Notes: a model not told the origin generated them from the sequence alone. Positions 9,798 to 18,839 are shown, counted from the stretch's first letter. The stretch: DNA of 64,000 nucleotides from Sulfitobacter undariae (GCF_014196805.1 NZ_JACIEI010000017.1:1-64000); one strand, 5' to 3'. Program-made: numbers and translations.

Positions 9798-10664
9798 GTG
9801 AATGTTGATACCCCCCCTGTAGAGAGTATTGGCGCGCAAAGCGTTGACCGCGCTCTTGGTCTGTTGTCGCTGATTGGGCGCAATGCTAGCGAAGGTGTGA
9901 ACCTATCTGTGATTGTCGCGGATACGGGGCTTAGCCGTCCAACAGCGCGCCGCTTGTTACTGGCCTTGATGCGGGCGCGGATGGTTGAGCAGGATGCGAA
10001 AAATAGGCGTTATTTTTTGGGTCAGGAAACCTATGTGCTGGGTGTCTTGGCGGCGCAGCGTTTTGATTTGATGGACTTGACCCGCGACAGTTTGCTGAGA
10101 TTGGCAGAGTTGAGCGGTGATACGGTATTCCTATCCGTGCGCCGAGATGCATATTCCGTATGCTTGCATAAAGAAGAAGGCACATTTCCGATCCGTACCA
10201 ATGCATTGCAAGTGGGGCATCGGCATCCTTTGGGGGTCGGTGCAGGCTCTCTTGCGATGCTCGCCGCCTTGCCGGCGGCTGAGCGTGCAGAGGTTTTGGG
10301 CCGCAATGCCGATGTGCTGGGCGACGGGTTTCCTGATTGTACCCCCGAGGCGCTGGCCCCTCATATTGATGAGGCTGCCGTGCGGGGATACGCGTTGAAC
10401 CCTGGATTGGTTCTCACGAATTCTTGGGCGGTAGGGGCTGCATTTCGGACGCCGGATGGAAACGTCGCAGGGGCCATTAGTATCGCCGCGATTGACAGCC
10501 GCATGGGACCAGATCGACAATTGGAATTGGGCGCGGCACTTCGCCTTGAGATGGAAAAAATCGAAAAACGAATAGAGCAGACCTTTGCCTTGCCTGCATC
10601 AGCAGGTCTGGCCCAAGGCCGCCGTCGTAAGACGGGCAAAGGCCCATCAGATAATGAGAAATAG
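9798..10664 (+). CDS. IclR family transcriptional regulator
   Basis: Winged helix-turn-helix at the N-terminus (ESIGAQSVDRALGLL, then LSRPTARRLLLAL) followed by an IclR ligand-binding domain (GDTVFLSVRRD, HPLGVGAGSLAML). I choose the GTG at 9798 (VNVDTPP): the segment 9708-9797 has poor similarity to the family and contains a palindrome that matches one upstream of dctP. An ATG at 9708 remains possible. The gene is divergent from dctP and only 15 bp ahead of a thiolase gene, so it probably controls both the transporter and the CoA pathway in response to their substrate. Confidence 0.88.
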   Translation: MNVDTPPVESIGAQSVDRALGLLSLIGRNASEGVNLSVIVADTGLSRPTARRLLLALMRARMVEQDAKNRRYFLGQETYVLGVLAAQRFDLMDLTRDSLLRLAELSGDTVFLSVRRDAYSVCLHKEEGTFPIRTNALQVGHRHPLGVGAGSLAMLAALPAAERAEVLGRNADVLGDGFPDCTPEALAPHIDEAAVRGYALNPGLVLTNSWAVGAAFRTPDGNVAGAISIAAIDSRMGPDRQLELGAALRLEMEKIEKRIEQTFALPASAGLAQGRRRKTGKGPSDNEK

Positions 10665-10679
10665 AGAAGGATTTAGAAC

Positions 10680-11852
10680 ATGACAAAAGCACAGATCGTT
10701 GGATGGGCGCATAGCAAGTTTGGGAAATCCTCTGCTCCTGATACAGAAACCTTGATGGCAGAAGTCGTCGCCCCAGCCTTGGAACATGCAGGTGTTGGAG
10801 CAGCAGACATCGACGGCATTTTTGTGGGCGTTATGAACAACGGCTTTTCTAAGCAAGATTTCCAAGGTGCTTTGGTTGGCATGGCCATGCCTGAACTGGG
10901 TAAAACACCTGCCGTGCGTATGGAGAACGCCTGCGCAACAGGGTCTGCTGCGCTCTATTCGGCGCTTGATTTCATTGAATCTGGGCGCGGAAAAATTGCT
11001 CTGGTTGTCGGTGCAGAGAAAATGTCAGCCCTGCCTACCGCTGAGGTGGGTGATATCCTTTTAGGTGCCAGCTATCGTAGTGAAGAGGCGCAGGTGACGG
11101 GGGGGTTTGCGGGCCTGTTCGGGCAAATTGCCCAGCAATATTTTGACAAATATGGCGAATGCTCTGATGCGCTTGCGATGATCGCGTCCAAGAACCACCA
11201 GAACGGTGTACACAACCCATATGCCCACATGCAAAAGGCGTTCACCTTTGAACAATGTAACGATGTAAGTGACCGCAATCCCTATGTCGCGCCACCACTG
11301 CGCCGTACGGATTGTTCGCTTGTTTCGGATGGTGCGGCTGCCATGATTGTTGCAGCACCCGAAGTGGCCGCTGGTCTACAGCGTGCCATTGCGTTTCGCG
11401 CACGCACGCATACCAACGATATTCTGGCCCTATCGCAGCGCGATATCACGCAATTTGACGGGGCGCGGCGTGCGTGGGCAGCCTCGCTTGAGGCCGCAAA
11501 CCTTGGTCTTTATGATCTGGATTTGGTTGAAACGCATGATTGTTTCACCGTAGCCGAGCTGTTGGAATATGAGGCGATGGGCCTTGCCGAGCCGGGCAAA
11601 GGCGCGGATGTGATCCGTGAGGGGATCACACACAAAGACGGGCGTCTTCCTGTAAATCTATCAGGTGGTCTTAAATCAAAAGGCCACCCGATTGGCGCAA
11701 CAGGTGTTTCCATGCACATCATGGCGGCGATGCAATTGGCGGGTGAAGCGCCTGAAGGCATGCAGGCAAGTAATGCGCAACTGGCAGGTGTTTTCAACAT
11801 GGGTGGTGCTGCGGTCGCCAATTACATGTCTGTTCTGGAGCGCGTAAAATGA
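10680..11852 (+). CDS. Thiolase family protein (acetyl-CoA acetyltransferase type)
   Basis: 390 residues, normal for a thiolase. Family motifs are the nucleophile Cys85 in ENACATGS, the HDCF segment and the C-terminal SKGHPIGATG. It belongs to the SCP2/thiolase-like branch (open with IVGWAHSKFG) rather than the classical FadA or PhaA form, which would have CxG in the C-terminus; here the end is VFNMGGAAVANY, so the second catalytic Cys is not in the usual place. Some members of this branch work as acyltransferases or are of unknown activity. Overlaps the next gene by 4 bp (ATGA), so coupled translation with the acyl-CoA synthetase is likely. Confidence 0.88.
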   Translation: MTKAQIVGWAHSKFGKSSAPDTETLMAEVVAPALEHAGVGAADIDGIFVGVMNNGFSKQDFQGALVGMAMPELGKTPAVRMENACATGSAALYSALDFIESGRGKIALVVGAEKMSALPTAEVGDILLGASYRSEEAQVTGGFAGLFGQIAQQYFDKYGECSDALAMIASKNHQNGVHNPYAHMQKAFTFEQCNDVSDRNPYVAPPLRRTDCSLVSDGAAAMIVAAPEVAAGLQRAIAFRARTHTNDILALSQRDITQFDGARRAWAASLEAANLGLYDLDLVETHDCFTVAELLEYEAMGLAEPGKGADVIREGITHKDGRLPVNLSGGLKSKGHPIGATGVSMHIMAAMQLAGEAPEGMQASNAQLAGVFNMGGAAVANYMSVLERVK

Positions 11853-13480
11853 GCAGTTGGGCGTCTTCTTTGGCTGATCCAAAGGGGGGCGTTGCGCCCT
11901 CCACCACACGTGTTTCGAACCTTGCTAACCATCTCACGCGCAACGCGCGGCAACTGGGGGATGAGCCTGCGTTGATCTGGGGTGACGCACAGTGGACATG
12001 GTCGCAAATGGATGCCCGTGTGAATGCTCTTGCTGCGGGTATGCGTGATCGCTTCGGCGTTGCCAAAGGTGATCGTATTCTGATCCAGTCCCAAAACTGC
12101 AATCAGATGTTTGAATCCATGTTGGCGTGTTTCCGTCTGGGGGCTGTCTGGGTGCCTGCCAACTTCCGCCAAACGCCTGAAGAGGTTGCGTGGCTGGCGC
12201 AATCGTCGGGGGCGTCGGGTATGATCTGGGGTGCTGAATTTCCTGACCACGCTGCGGCCTGTGACACGCCAGAGCGTAATTTTACCTTGGTGATTGGCGG
12301 CACAGCGGGTGACGACAATGATTTTGACACGCTGGTGCAGGCCCATATGGGTCAAACTGTCCCAAATGCTCCGGTAGACCGCGATGACCCTTGCTGGTTT
12401 TTCTTTACGTCTGGCACTACGGGACGGCCCAAAGCATCTGTTTTGACACATGGTCAAATGGCTTTTGTCTTGTTGAACCACCTGAATGACCTGATGCCCG
12501 GCACGACACATACCGCACGCTCGCTTTGCCTTGCGCCGCTCAGCCATGGGGCGGGTGTGCATCAAATGACCCAAGTTGCAGCAGGCGCGGCAACGGTGCT
12601 GTTTCCCTCTGGGCGGTTTGATCCTGCGGTTGCATGGAAAATTGTGCAGGATCACAAAATCAGCAACATGTTTACAGTTCCGACAATCGTAAAGATGCTG
12701 GTCGAGCATGAGAGCGTAGGCCAATATGATACATCTTCGCTCAAGCACATGATTTACGCGGGCGCACCGATGTACCGTGCAGACCAGAAATATGCGTTGT
12801 CTGTTCTAGGCAAGGTACTGGTGCAGTATTTCGGTCTTGGCGAAGTTACGGGCAACATCACTGTGCTGCCCCCGAATGAGCATTTTGAAGACGATGACGA
12901 AATGCGCATTGGCAGCTGTGGGCACCCTCGCACGGGGATTGAAATTTCAATCCAAGGAAATGATGGGACGGAAATGCCAACAGGACAACAAGGCGAGATC
13001 TGCGTCATCGGTCCTGCGGTATTTGCTGGCTATTACAACAATCCAGAAGCTAACACTAAATCCTTCCGCGATGGATGGTTCCGCACGGGTGATTTGGGAT
13101 ATGTGGATGAGCAAGGCTATCTGTTCATCACGGGTCGGGAATCCGACATGTATATTTCTGGTGGGTCCAACATTTATCCGCGTGAGATAGAAGAAAAAAT
13201 CCTGACCCACGATGATGTCAGTGAAACCGCCGTTCTGGGCGTGCCTGATCCAGTCTGGGGGGAGGTTGGCATCGCCGTCTGTGTTCTGCGCGACAATGCT
13301 GGTGTCTCGGCCGAGACTTTGCAAACATGGCTTAAACCAAAGATTTCCAGCTATAAAATGCCCAAACGGTTTATCATTCTGGATGAGATGCCCAAATCTG
13401 CCTACGGTAAAATCACCAAAAAGATTATCCGCGAAACATTGGAAGAACGCGGGTTGCTGGAGCAGGAAGTCACCTCGTGA
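11849..13480 (+). CDS. Acyl-CoA synthetase (AMP-binding enzyme)
   Basis: 543 residues of the ANL superfamily that adenylates a carboxylic acid and joins it to CoA. The phosphate-binding loop is FFFTSGTTGRPKAS, the YFGLGEVTG segment is motif A5-like, GWFRTGDLG holds the ATP/hinge region, GRESDMYISGG follows, and the catalytic Lys is near residue 521 in YGKITKK. The combination resembles fatty-acid or aromatic-acid CoA ligases, but substrate cannot be named. It overlaps the upstream thiolase (ATGA) and the downstream gene (GTGA) by 4 bp each, pointing to a tightly coupled operon with the IclR gene at its head. Confidence 0.93.
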   Translation: MSSWASSLADPKGGVAPSTTRVSNLANHLTRNARQLGDEPALIWGDAQWTWSQMDARVNALAAGMRDRFGVAKGDRILIQSQNCNQMFESMLACFRLGAVWVPANFRQTPEEVAWLAQSSGASGMIWGAEFPDHAAACDTPERNFTLVIGGTAGDDNDFDTLVQAHMGQTVPNAPVDRDDPCWFFFTSGTTGRPKASVLTHGQMAFVLLNHLNDLMPGTTHTARSLCLAPLSHGAGVHQMTQVAAGAATVLFPSGRFDPAVAWKIVQDHKISNMFTVPTIVKMLVEHESVGQYDTSSLKHMIYAGAPMYRADQKYALSVLGKVLVQYFGLGEVTGNITVLPPNEHFEDDDEMRIGSCGHPRTGIEISIQGNDGTEMPTGQQGEICVIGPAVFAGYYNNPEANTKSFRDGWFRTGDLGYVDEQGYLFITGRESDMYISGGSNIYPREIEEKILTHDDVSETAVLGVPDPVWGEVGIAVCVLRDNAGVSAETLQTWLKPKISSYKMPKRFIILDEMPKSAYGKITKKIIRETLEERGLLEQEVTS

Positions 13481-14346
13481 CGACGTTGGCATCTTCTCGA
13501 ACGCCCAACCAACCGATGGTTCATCCCGGACCTGTTGCCGCCCGCCGGGTCGATGCGGTGGGGGTTATGGCATCCGATCTCGTTATCACGCTGGAGCCGG
13601 GGCAGGAGGTGGAAGCAACTCTTTGTGCGGCGGTGGCTGCTGCAGGGTATGATGGGGCATGGGTGGATGTGTCGGGACTGCACGCAGACCCGTTCGCTTT
13701 TGTGATGCCTGCGGCCTCGCCGGATGGCACACGGGTTGCATGGTACAGCGATACCTATGCGCCTGAGGGCGAAACCCATGTTGATGCGGGCGGTATCACT
13801 GTCGGACATTACAACGGGGGCAGTTTCACACATTGCCACGGGCTTTGGACTTCGCAAAGCGGGACAACATTGGGTCATATGCTGGCACCGGTCTGCACTG
13901 TTTCGCGCGCCGTATCTGTCAAAGCAACAGGGTTTAATGGCGGACGTTTTGAAAGGCTTCCCGATCCTGAAACCTGTTTTGAGTTGTTTCGAGCATGCCC
14001 TACGGAAACAGAGGTAGATGCGCCCGACGCTGTTATCATGACGTTACGCCCGAACACGGATCTATGCGGATCAATTGAAGAAGTGGCTGCGTCTTATGGC
14101 ATATCTAACGGAGAGATTTTCGGGCTTGGCAGTGTGAATGGCGCATTGTTCCGCGATGCGGCGCCGATGAACAGCGCCATTACCGAGTTTATTATCACGA
14201 CTGGCACGTTGACCGATGGCAAAGCCAGCATCACCCTATCTGCGGTGGACGTCCAGCAAGACATATTCACGGGCAGAATTGAGAAGGGGGACGCGGCGGT
14301 CTCCATCACCGCCGAAATCATATTGCGTGGCCACAGCCCTGAGTAA
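13477..14346 (+). CDS. Tandem PPC/DUF296-domain protein
   Basis: 289 residues that appear to hold two PPC (DUF296) domains. The first, about residues 28-150, starts VITLEPGQEVEATL and holds a metal-site-like FTHCHG and GTTLGHML; the second, about 185-289, starts VIMTLRPNTDLCGSIEE and carries IFGLGSVNGALF but lacks the His cluster. Stand-alone PPC proteins occur in bacteria and plants (AT-hook proteins); their bacterial function is not settled. The GTG start overlaps the synthetase stop by 4 bp and has AGGAAG 8 bases upstream, so the protein belongs to the same operon. A direct enzymatic or regulatory role in the CoA pathway is inference. Confidence 0.8.
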   Translation: MTTLASSRTPNQPMVHPGPVAARRVDAVGVMASDLVITLEPGQEVEATLCAAVAAAGYDGAWVDVSGLHADPFAFVMPAASPDGTRVAWYSDTYAPEGETHVDAGGITVGHYNGGSFTHCHGLWTSQSGTTLGHMLAPVCTVSRAVSVKATGFNGGRFERLPDPETCFELFRACPTETEVDAPDAVIMTLRPNTDLCGSIEEVAASYGISNGEIFGLGSVNGALFRDAAPMNSAITEFIITTGTLTDGKASITLSAVDVQQDIFTGRIEKGDAAVSITAEIILRGHSPE

Positions 14347-14402
14347 TGGTGAAGGGGGCGTTAGATTTCCATCTCGCCCCCGCCGGCCTTAGCGCAATGA
14401 TA

Positions 14403-14786
14403 TCAGGTAGATCGCAGGGCTGTCGCCTCGACTTCGACCAGAAACTCTTCGCGTGTAAAGCCCGATACAATCATTAATGTCGAGGCTGGCTTAACATCCA
14501 AATCTGCGACCATGGCATCGCGGACTTTCATATAATCCGCCATATGTTCGCGTGACGTGACATAGGCGTTAAAGCGAAGGACATGTGAAAAATCCAAGCC
14601 CTCACAGGCGAGGATTGCGCGGATGTTCTCAAAACAAATCTCGGCTTGCTCTTTGACGGTATTAGGCACTGTTCCGTCCGCAGATAGCCCCAGTTGGCCA
14701 GATGTCACAACTATTTCGCCGCCTGCCAAGCCGTGGGAATAGCCGCCAAAAGGGGCTGCAATGGTTTCAGGGTTGAGCGATTTCAT
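14403..14786 (-). CDS. RidA family protein
   Basis: 127 residues of the YjgF/YER057c/UK114 (RidA) family: small trimeric proteins that hydrolyse reactive enamine/imine intermediates or related metabolites. Signatures are GQLGLSADGT near the start, the FENIRAILACEGLDFSHVL stretch and the closing EVEATA. The usual catalytic Arg is seen in the segment HVLRFNAYV. It runs convergent to the acyl-CoA synthetase operon, so its link with either neighbour is unclear. Confidence 0.9.
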   Translation of the reverse strand: MKSLNPETIAAPFGGYSHGLAGGEIVVTSGQLGLSADGTVPNTVKEQAEICFENIRAILACEGLDFSHVLRFNAYVTSREHMADYMKVRDAMVADLDVKPASTLMIVSGFTREEFLVEVEATALRST

Positions 14787-14973
14787 GATGCGTCCTCATA
14801 TGTATGTTCCGTACTTGGGCTTTTACATTTCTTTGAGGCAAGAGAACCAACGAAATGTTCAAAATCTGAGCAACTATGTTGCGCCGATACTCGCAACTAT
14901 AGGCAAGGCGGAACTTTGAAGGCTGGTTTAGGCTTCTTTAAAACATCGGGGCATTGTGCGACCCAAACTGGCA

Positions 14974-14999
14974 CATCGCCCCAGTTAACCGGGGCGATG
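14974..14999. terminator. Perfect inverted repeat downstream of tctA
   Basis: A perfect 9-bp stem, CATCGCCCC at 14974-14982 and GGGGCGATG at 14991-14999, with an 8-nt loop, lies just past the tctA stop at 15022. A T-rich stretch follows only on the plus strand, so it may act on the minus strand as a transcript-end stabiliser or rho-dependent end. Confidence 0.6.
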
Positions 15000-15021
15000 A
15001 TTCTTGTTTTAGATAGTCGTC

Positions 15022-16533
15022 TCAATCTCCGTCTGCGACACCTTTCATGCGAAGCCGCGCGCGCCGTGCACGGTAGCTGGGCAGCACAATCAAGGTTGCA
15101 GCGATGATCAACAGCCCAAGTGTCATGGGGCGTTCCCAAATGAAGGACACGCCATCATATAGCTGCATGGAACGCGCAAAGTTGTTCTCCAAAATCCCGC
15201 CTAAGATGAATCCGATCAGCAGCGGGGCCAAAGGATAGTCGGCAAATTTCAAGGCCGTCGCGCAGACACCAAAGGCAACAAGAATAAGAAGCTCGGTCGC
15301 GTTATTCTGGCCGATGTAGGCGCCCATCAACGTAAAGAAGAAGATGAACGGGATCAAGAAATTGCGCGGGATCGACAGAACTTTGGCGATGTAGGGGATC
15401 AAGGGTAAATTCAGGATCAGAAGCACCAAGTTGCCAATGAACATGGACATGATCACAGCCCAGAAAATCTGAGGCTCATCAATCATCAAGCGCGGCCCGG
15501 GCGAGACGTTCAGAGCAAGCAATGCACCAAGCAAGATCGCGGTGGTTCCCGAACCGGGAATACCCAGTGTCAGCAGCGGTACAAAGGAGCCTGTGCAAGC
15601 TGCGTTATTGGCTGTTTCAGGTGCGGCCAGCCCTTTGATTGACCCTTTGCCAAATTCTGCCTGCTCTTCTTTGCTGGCGAGGCTGCGTTCAACGGCATAG
15701 CCCAGAAAACTGGCGATTGTTGCACCTGCACCGGGAAGAACGCCAATGAAAAAACCCTGTATGGATTGACGCCCGATCACGGGCGCAATGGCACGTGCCT
15801 CAGCCCGCGTGATACGCAAGTCTTTGATTTCACCATCAGCGCTTTGTGCTTCTTTGGGTTTGAGGACAAGAAACAAGGCCTCTGGAAGGGCAAACATCGC
15901 CATGGCCAGTGTGATAAAGCCAAAGCCGGTTTGCAAATCCATATAACCGCCCGTGAAACGGGGTAGGCTGAACAACGATCCCTCGCCAACGGTTGCCATG
16001 ATCAGGCCAAGGACCGTCATAAGCATCGCTTTGGCGACCTGCCCTGTACCTGCAAAGGCGGCAATGGCGGATAGGCCCACAACCATAAGCGCGAAATACT
16101 CGGACGAATGGAACAGCAATGCCACCGAGGACAGCATCGGCGCAAAGATCATCAACAAGATCGCACCAATTGTACCGCCCGCAAAACTGCAAACCGCAGC
16201 AATGGTCAGCGCTTTGCCTGCTTTGCCTTGCTGGGCCATGGGATAACCATCAAAGCTGGAGGCAACAGTACCCGCCACGCCCGGCGCGTTGAGCAATATT
16301 GAAGAGGTAGAGCCGCCAAAAATGGCCCCATAATAGACACCCGCAAGCAGGATCAGGGCGGCGGATGGATCACCCATCGAGATGGCGATGGGGATCATGA
16401 TTGCGATGATCGACATTGGCCCGAGGCCCGGAAGCATGCCGATAAATGTGCCGATCAGACAGCCTGCGATAACCATCAGCAGGTTTTGTAAGGACATGGC
16501 GGTCTGAAGACCGATGAGAAGACCCTCTAGCAT
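15022..16533 (-). CDS. tctA: Tripartite tricarboxylate transporter large permease TctA
   Basis: About 503 residues with many membrane helices. The TctA signatures are GMLPGLGPMSIIAIMIPIA (split in two by the family's glycine loop) and the mid-protein LPGAGATIASFLGYA. It forms the channel of a TTT-type transporter for a carboxylate such as citrate or a related acid. The start at 16533 has GGGAGG 6 bases upstream and lies 1 bp after the tctB stop, which rules out the longer frame to 16608. Operon order tctC-tctB-tctA, on the minus strand. Confidence 0.93.
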   Translation of the reverse strand: MLEGLLIGLQTAMSLQNLLMVIAGCLIGTFIGMLPGLGPMSIIAIMIPIAISMGDPSAALILLAGVYYGAIFGGSTSSILLNAPGVAGTVASSFDGYPMAQQGKAGKALTIAAVCSFAGGTIGAILLMIFAPMLSSVALLFHSSEYFALMVVGLSAIAAFAGTGQVAKAMLMTVLGLIMATVGEGSLFSLPRFTGGYMDLQTGFGFITLAMAMFALPEALFLVLKPKEAQSADGEIKDLRITRAEARAIAPVIGRQSIQGFFIGVLPGAGATIASFLGYAVERSLASKEEQAEFGKGSIKGLAAPETANNAACTGSFVPLLTLGIPGSGTTAILLGALLALNVSPGPRLMIDEPQIFWAVIMSMFIGNLVLLILNLPLIPYIAKVLSIPRNFLIPFIFFFTLMGAYIGQNNATELLILVAFGVCATALKFADYPLAPLLIGFILGGILENNFARSMQLYDGVSFIWERPMTLGLLIIAATLIVLPSYRARRARLRMKGVADGD

Positions 16534-16534
16534 A

Positions 16535-17017
16535 TCAACCTCCCAACATGCCGGGCAATGGGCGCATATAGATGCCCAAAACCTCTTGAACCAGAAACCA
16601 AACGACAACCGTCGCTATGACGGCAACGCTGATCATCAAAATCCATTTCCGCTCGCCCAATATGAAAGAGCCGAGGAATAGAAACGCGGTTGTGGAAAAA
16701 AGAAAGCCTGCTGGACGCAAGCACAGCGCATAAGTGACCATCAAACACAGCAGCATGATGGCTTGGCCCAGCTTGTATTCATGCAGGCGGCGGTAATCGA
16801 TTTCCGCTGGCTTGATTTCTGATTTCTCAAGTCCAAAAAGGATCACGAGGCAGGCGGTGATGGCAAGAACAGACAGCCCCTTGGGAAAGGTGCTTGGCCA
16901 GATCGGGTTTCGCTTCATGAAGGGGGCAAGGCCCGCATCCATCGTGAACCAAGCCGTGTAGCCGTAAGCTAAACAAATGCCGAGTAATATCAGTGCAATC
17001 CAGCGATCAAGCGCCAT
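16535..17017 (-). CDS. tctB: Tripartite tricarboxylate transporter small permease TctB
   Basis: About 160 residues with four predicted membrane helices, the size and topology of TctB. Its first residues MALDRWIALILLG and the mid-protein PSTFPKGLSVLAI are typical. Several in-frame starts are available; the ATG at 17017 is chosen because GGGAG sits 6 bases upstream, whereas the ATG at 17023 abuts that site and the one at 17038 has none. Works with TctA in the inner membrane. Confidence 0.88.
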   Translation of the reverse strand: MALDRWIALILLGICLAYGYTAWFTMDAGLAPFMKRNPIWPSTFPKGLSVLAITACLVILFGLEKSEIKPAEIDYRRLHEYKLGQAIMLLCLMVTYALCLRPAGFLFSTTAFLFLGSFILGERKWILMISVAVIATVVVWFLVQEVLGIYMRPLPGMLGG

Positions 17018-17038
17018 GGTCATCTCCCTGTGGTTCAT

Positions 17039-17064
17039 GGGCAGAGCGGGGGTGCCGCCCTGCC
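17039..17064 (-). terminator. Stem-loop between tctC and tctB
   Basis: GGGCAG near 17039 and CTGCC near 17060 bracket a GC-rich imperfect hairpin in the 60-bp gap after tctC. No T-run follows, so attenuation or mRNA stabilisation after the binding-protein gene is more likely than full termination. Confidence 0.45.
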
Positions 17065-17077
17065 AGATTGGATTTCC

Positions 17078-18064
17078 TTAGAGGAAGCCCATCTTTTTCA
17101 TCAAATCGCCGATGGTTTTTTCTTGGTCTTCAAGGAAGGCTTTGAAATCATCGCCAGAGTTGTGGATGTTCACCCAACCATTGCGCGCGCGTACTTCTTC
17201 CCACTCGGGCGTGTCGTACATTTTGGCAATTGCTTCTTGGTACTTTGCTGTTTGTTCGGCTGGCATGCCGGGTGCACCGAAAAAGCCACGCCAGTTCACA
17301 AAGCCTGCGTCGATGCCTTGCTCTTTCATGGTCATTGCATCAGGCGCCGCTGGCACCCGCGCGTCAGAGGTCACGCCGATGATCTTCACTTCGCCTGCTT
17401 CGGCCAGATCGATGGCTTCGGATAGGCCGGTGGACAGGGCCGCAATTTCACCAGACAGCAATGCTGCCATTGCCTTGCCGCCTGCGTCATATGGGATGTA
17501 TTTCACCTCAAGCGCGTCTTTGCCCGCCGCTTCCATCACCAAGGCCGCGACCAAGTGGTCCATACCACCCGGCACAGACCCGCCACCGATCGCGGTGCCT
17601 GACGGGTTCGCATCATAAGCAGCAAGTAGATCGGTCATGTTGTTGACGGGGCTGTCCTTGCCAACGACGATTGCCGCATAGTCACCCACAGTGCCTGCAA
17701 CCAATGTCAGATCGCGGAAACTGTGCGGGAAAAGACCCGTTAAGGATCGGATGACGATGGGCGTGGAGTTCACCAGCAATGTGCCATAGTTGCTCTCGGC
17801 ATTTTCAATTAGATATCCGATGGCTTTGCCGCTGCCGCCGCCTGACATGTTTTCATAAGACGCCTTGCCGACGATGCCCGATTTGGTCAGCGCTTCGCCT
17901 GTGCCACGTGCCGTGCCATCCCAGCCGCCACCAGCGCCGCCGGGGATCAGAAAGTGGATGCTGTCCAGAATTTGGGTTTCTTGCGCTTGCGCAGCGGAGC
18001 CAAAACTCGCTGCTGCCATAGCTGCTGCAATCAGGGCCCTGCGGCCCAGTTTAAAAGTCGTCAT
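17078..18064 (-). CDS. tctC: Tripartite tricarboxylate transporter substrate-binding protein TctC (Bug family)
   Basis: 328 residues with a clear signal peptide (GRRALIAAAMAAASFG up to AQA). The mature part shows Bug-family features: the IHFLIPGGAGGGWD loop, where backbone atoms hold a carboxylate, and the GGGSVPGGMDHL loop. A GGGAGG ribosome site is 5 bases before the ATG. It captures a carboxylate in the periplasm for TctAB. It is divergent from a response-regulator gene, and in well-studied TTT systems the pair TctDE senses the same substrate. Confidence 0.94.
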   Translation of the reverse strand: MTTFKLGRRALIAAAMAAASFGSAAQAQETQILDSIHFLIPGGAGGGWDGTARGTGEALTKSGIVGKASYENMSGGGSGKAIGYLIENAESNYGTLLVNSTPIVIRSLTGLFPHSFRDLTLVAGTVGDYAAIVVGKDSPVNNMTDLLAAYDANPSGTAIGGGSVPGGMDHLVAALVMEAAGKDALEVKYIPYDAGGKAMAALLSGEIAALSTGLSEAIDLAEAGEVKIIGVTSDARVPAAPDAMTMKEQGIDAGFVNWRGFFGAPGMPAEQTAKYQEAIAKMYDTPEWEEVRARNGWVNIHNSGDDFKAFLEDQEKTIGDLMKKMGFL

Positions 18065-18127
18065 AGTATCCTCCCATTTGACAACTGTCCGTTCTACGGC
18101 TCAGTTGGGCGCACTTAAGCACGGCAA

Positions 18128-18148
18128 CCTGACACCGACCTGACACCG
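18128..18148. promoter_or_regulatory. Direct repeat in the tctC/tctD intergenic region (candidate TctD site)
   Basis: The 10-bp sequence CCTGACACCG occurs twice in a row with an 11-bp period (18128-18137 and 18139-18148). OmpR/PhoB-type regulators bind tandem direct repeats spaced by about one helical turn, so this is a good candidate site for the neighbouring TctD regulator. The location, between the divergent tctC and tctD genes, supports that. Confidence 0.55.
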
Positions 18149-18170
18149 GTCAAAATGGCTTTTGCGGATC

Positions 18171-18839
18171 ATGAAATTCTTACTCGTCGAAGACAATCTG
18201 GAGCTGGCGAATGCGATTACGTCGCGGATGCGGCTGGATGGGCATGTCGTTGAACATGCTGAAAATTTAGCGGATGCGACGGCCTTCACACTGACCAGTG
18301 AATTTGACCTGATCTTGCTTGATATTATGTTGCCCGATGGCGATGGACGCACCTTTTTGAAAGAGCATCGTGCCAGCCGATTGGATACTCCGGTGATCAT
18401 TTTGACCGCGCGTAGTCAGGTATCAGACCGAATCGGTTCTCTTGATTTAGGGGCCGATGACTATATCACGAAACCCTTTGATCACGCGGAACTTGGCGCA
18501 CGCTGTAGGGCGGTTTTGCGGCGAAAGGCGGGTACCTCCCAATCCGTTATTGAAGTCGGAGGTATCGTGTTTGACGCGGTTGCGGGTAAAATGGCGGTGC
18601 GGGGGAAACCCGTGACTTTGCGCAACCGTGAACTGCGCCTTCTGGAACTTTTGCTCAATGCGAGGGGCCAGGTATTCTCCAAACAAAAGCTGTCTGATCG
18701 CCTGTTCTCGTACGATGAGGATGTGTCTGAAAATGCCATTGAGGTTTACATCGGGCGGTTGCGCAAACATCTTGAGCCATCAGACCTAAGCATCACAACG
18801 CTGCGTGGGCTGGGATATCGGCTTGATCATGACGCATAG
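18171..18839 (+). CDS. tctD: OmpR-family response regulator (TctD-like)
   Basis: 222 residues: a receiver domain with LLVEDN, the phosphoacceptor Asp51 (DLILLDIML) and Lys101 (YITKPFD), followed by a winged-helix DNA-binding domain (residues ~125-220; ELRLLELLL, SENAIEVYIGRLRKHL, TLRGLGYRL). The ATG at 18171 starts exactly at the conserved receiver strand; a TTG nine bases earlier is possible, and the ribosome site is weak for both. Divergent from tctC and overlapping tctE by 11 bp, so it very likely activates the tctCBA operon. Confidence 0.92.
   Translation: MKFLLVEDNLELANAITSRMRLDGHVVEHAENLADATAFTLTSEFDLILLDIMLPDGDGRTFLKEHRASRLDTPVIILTARSQVSDRIGSLDLGADDYITKPFDHAELGARCRAVLRRKAGTSQSVIEVGGIVFDAVAGKMAVRGKPVTLRNRELRLLELLLNARGQVFSKQKLSDRLFSYDEDVSENAIEVYIGRLRKHLEPSDLSITTLRGLGYRLDHDA

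Noticed and set aside
11822-12748. 308-codon minus-strand frame opposite the acyl-CoA synthetase
   Set aside because: Antisense shadow; rich in Arg, His, Cys without domain signature.
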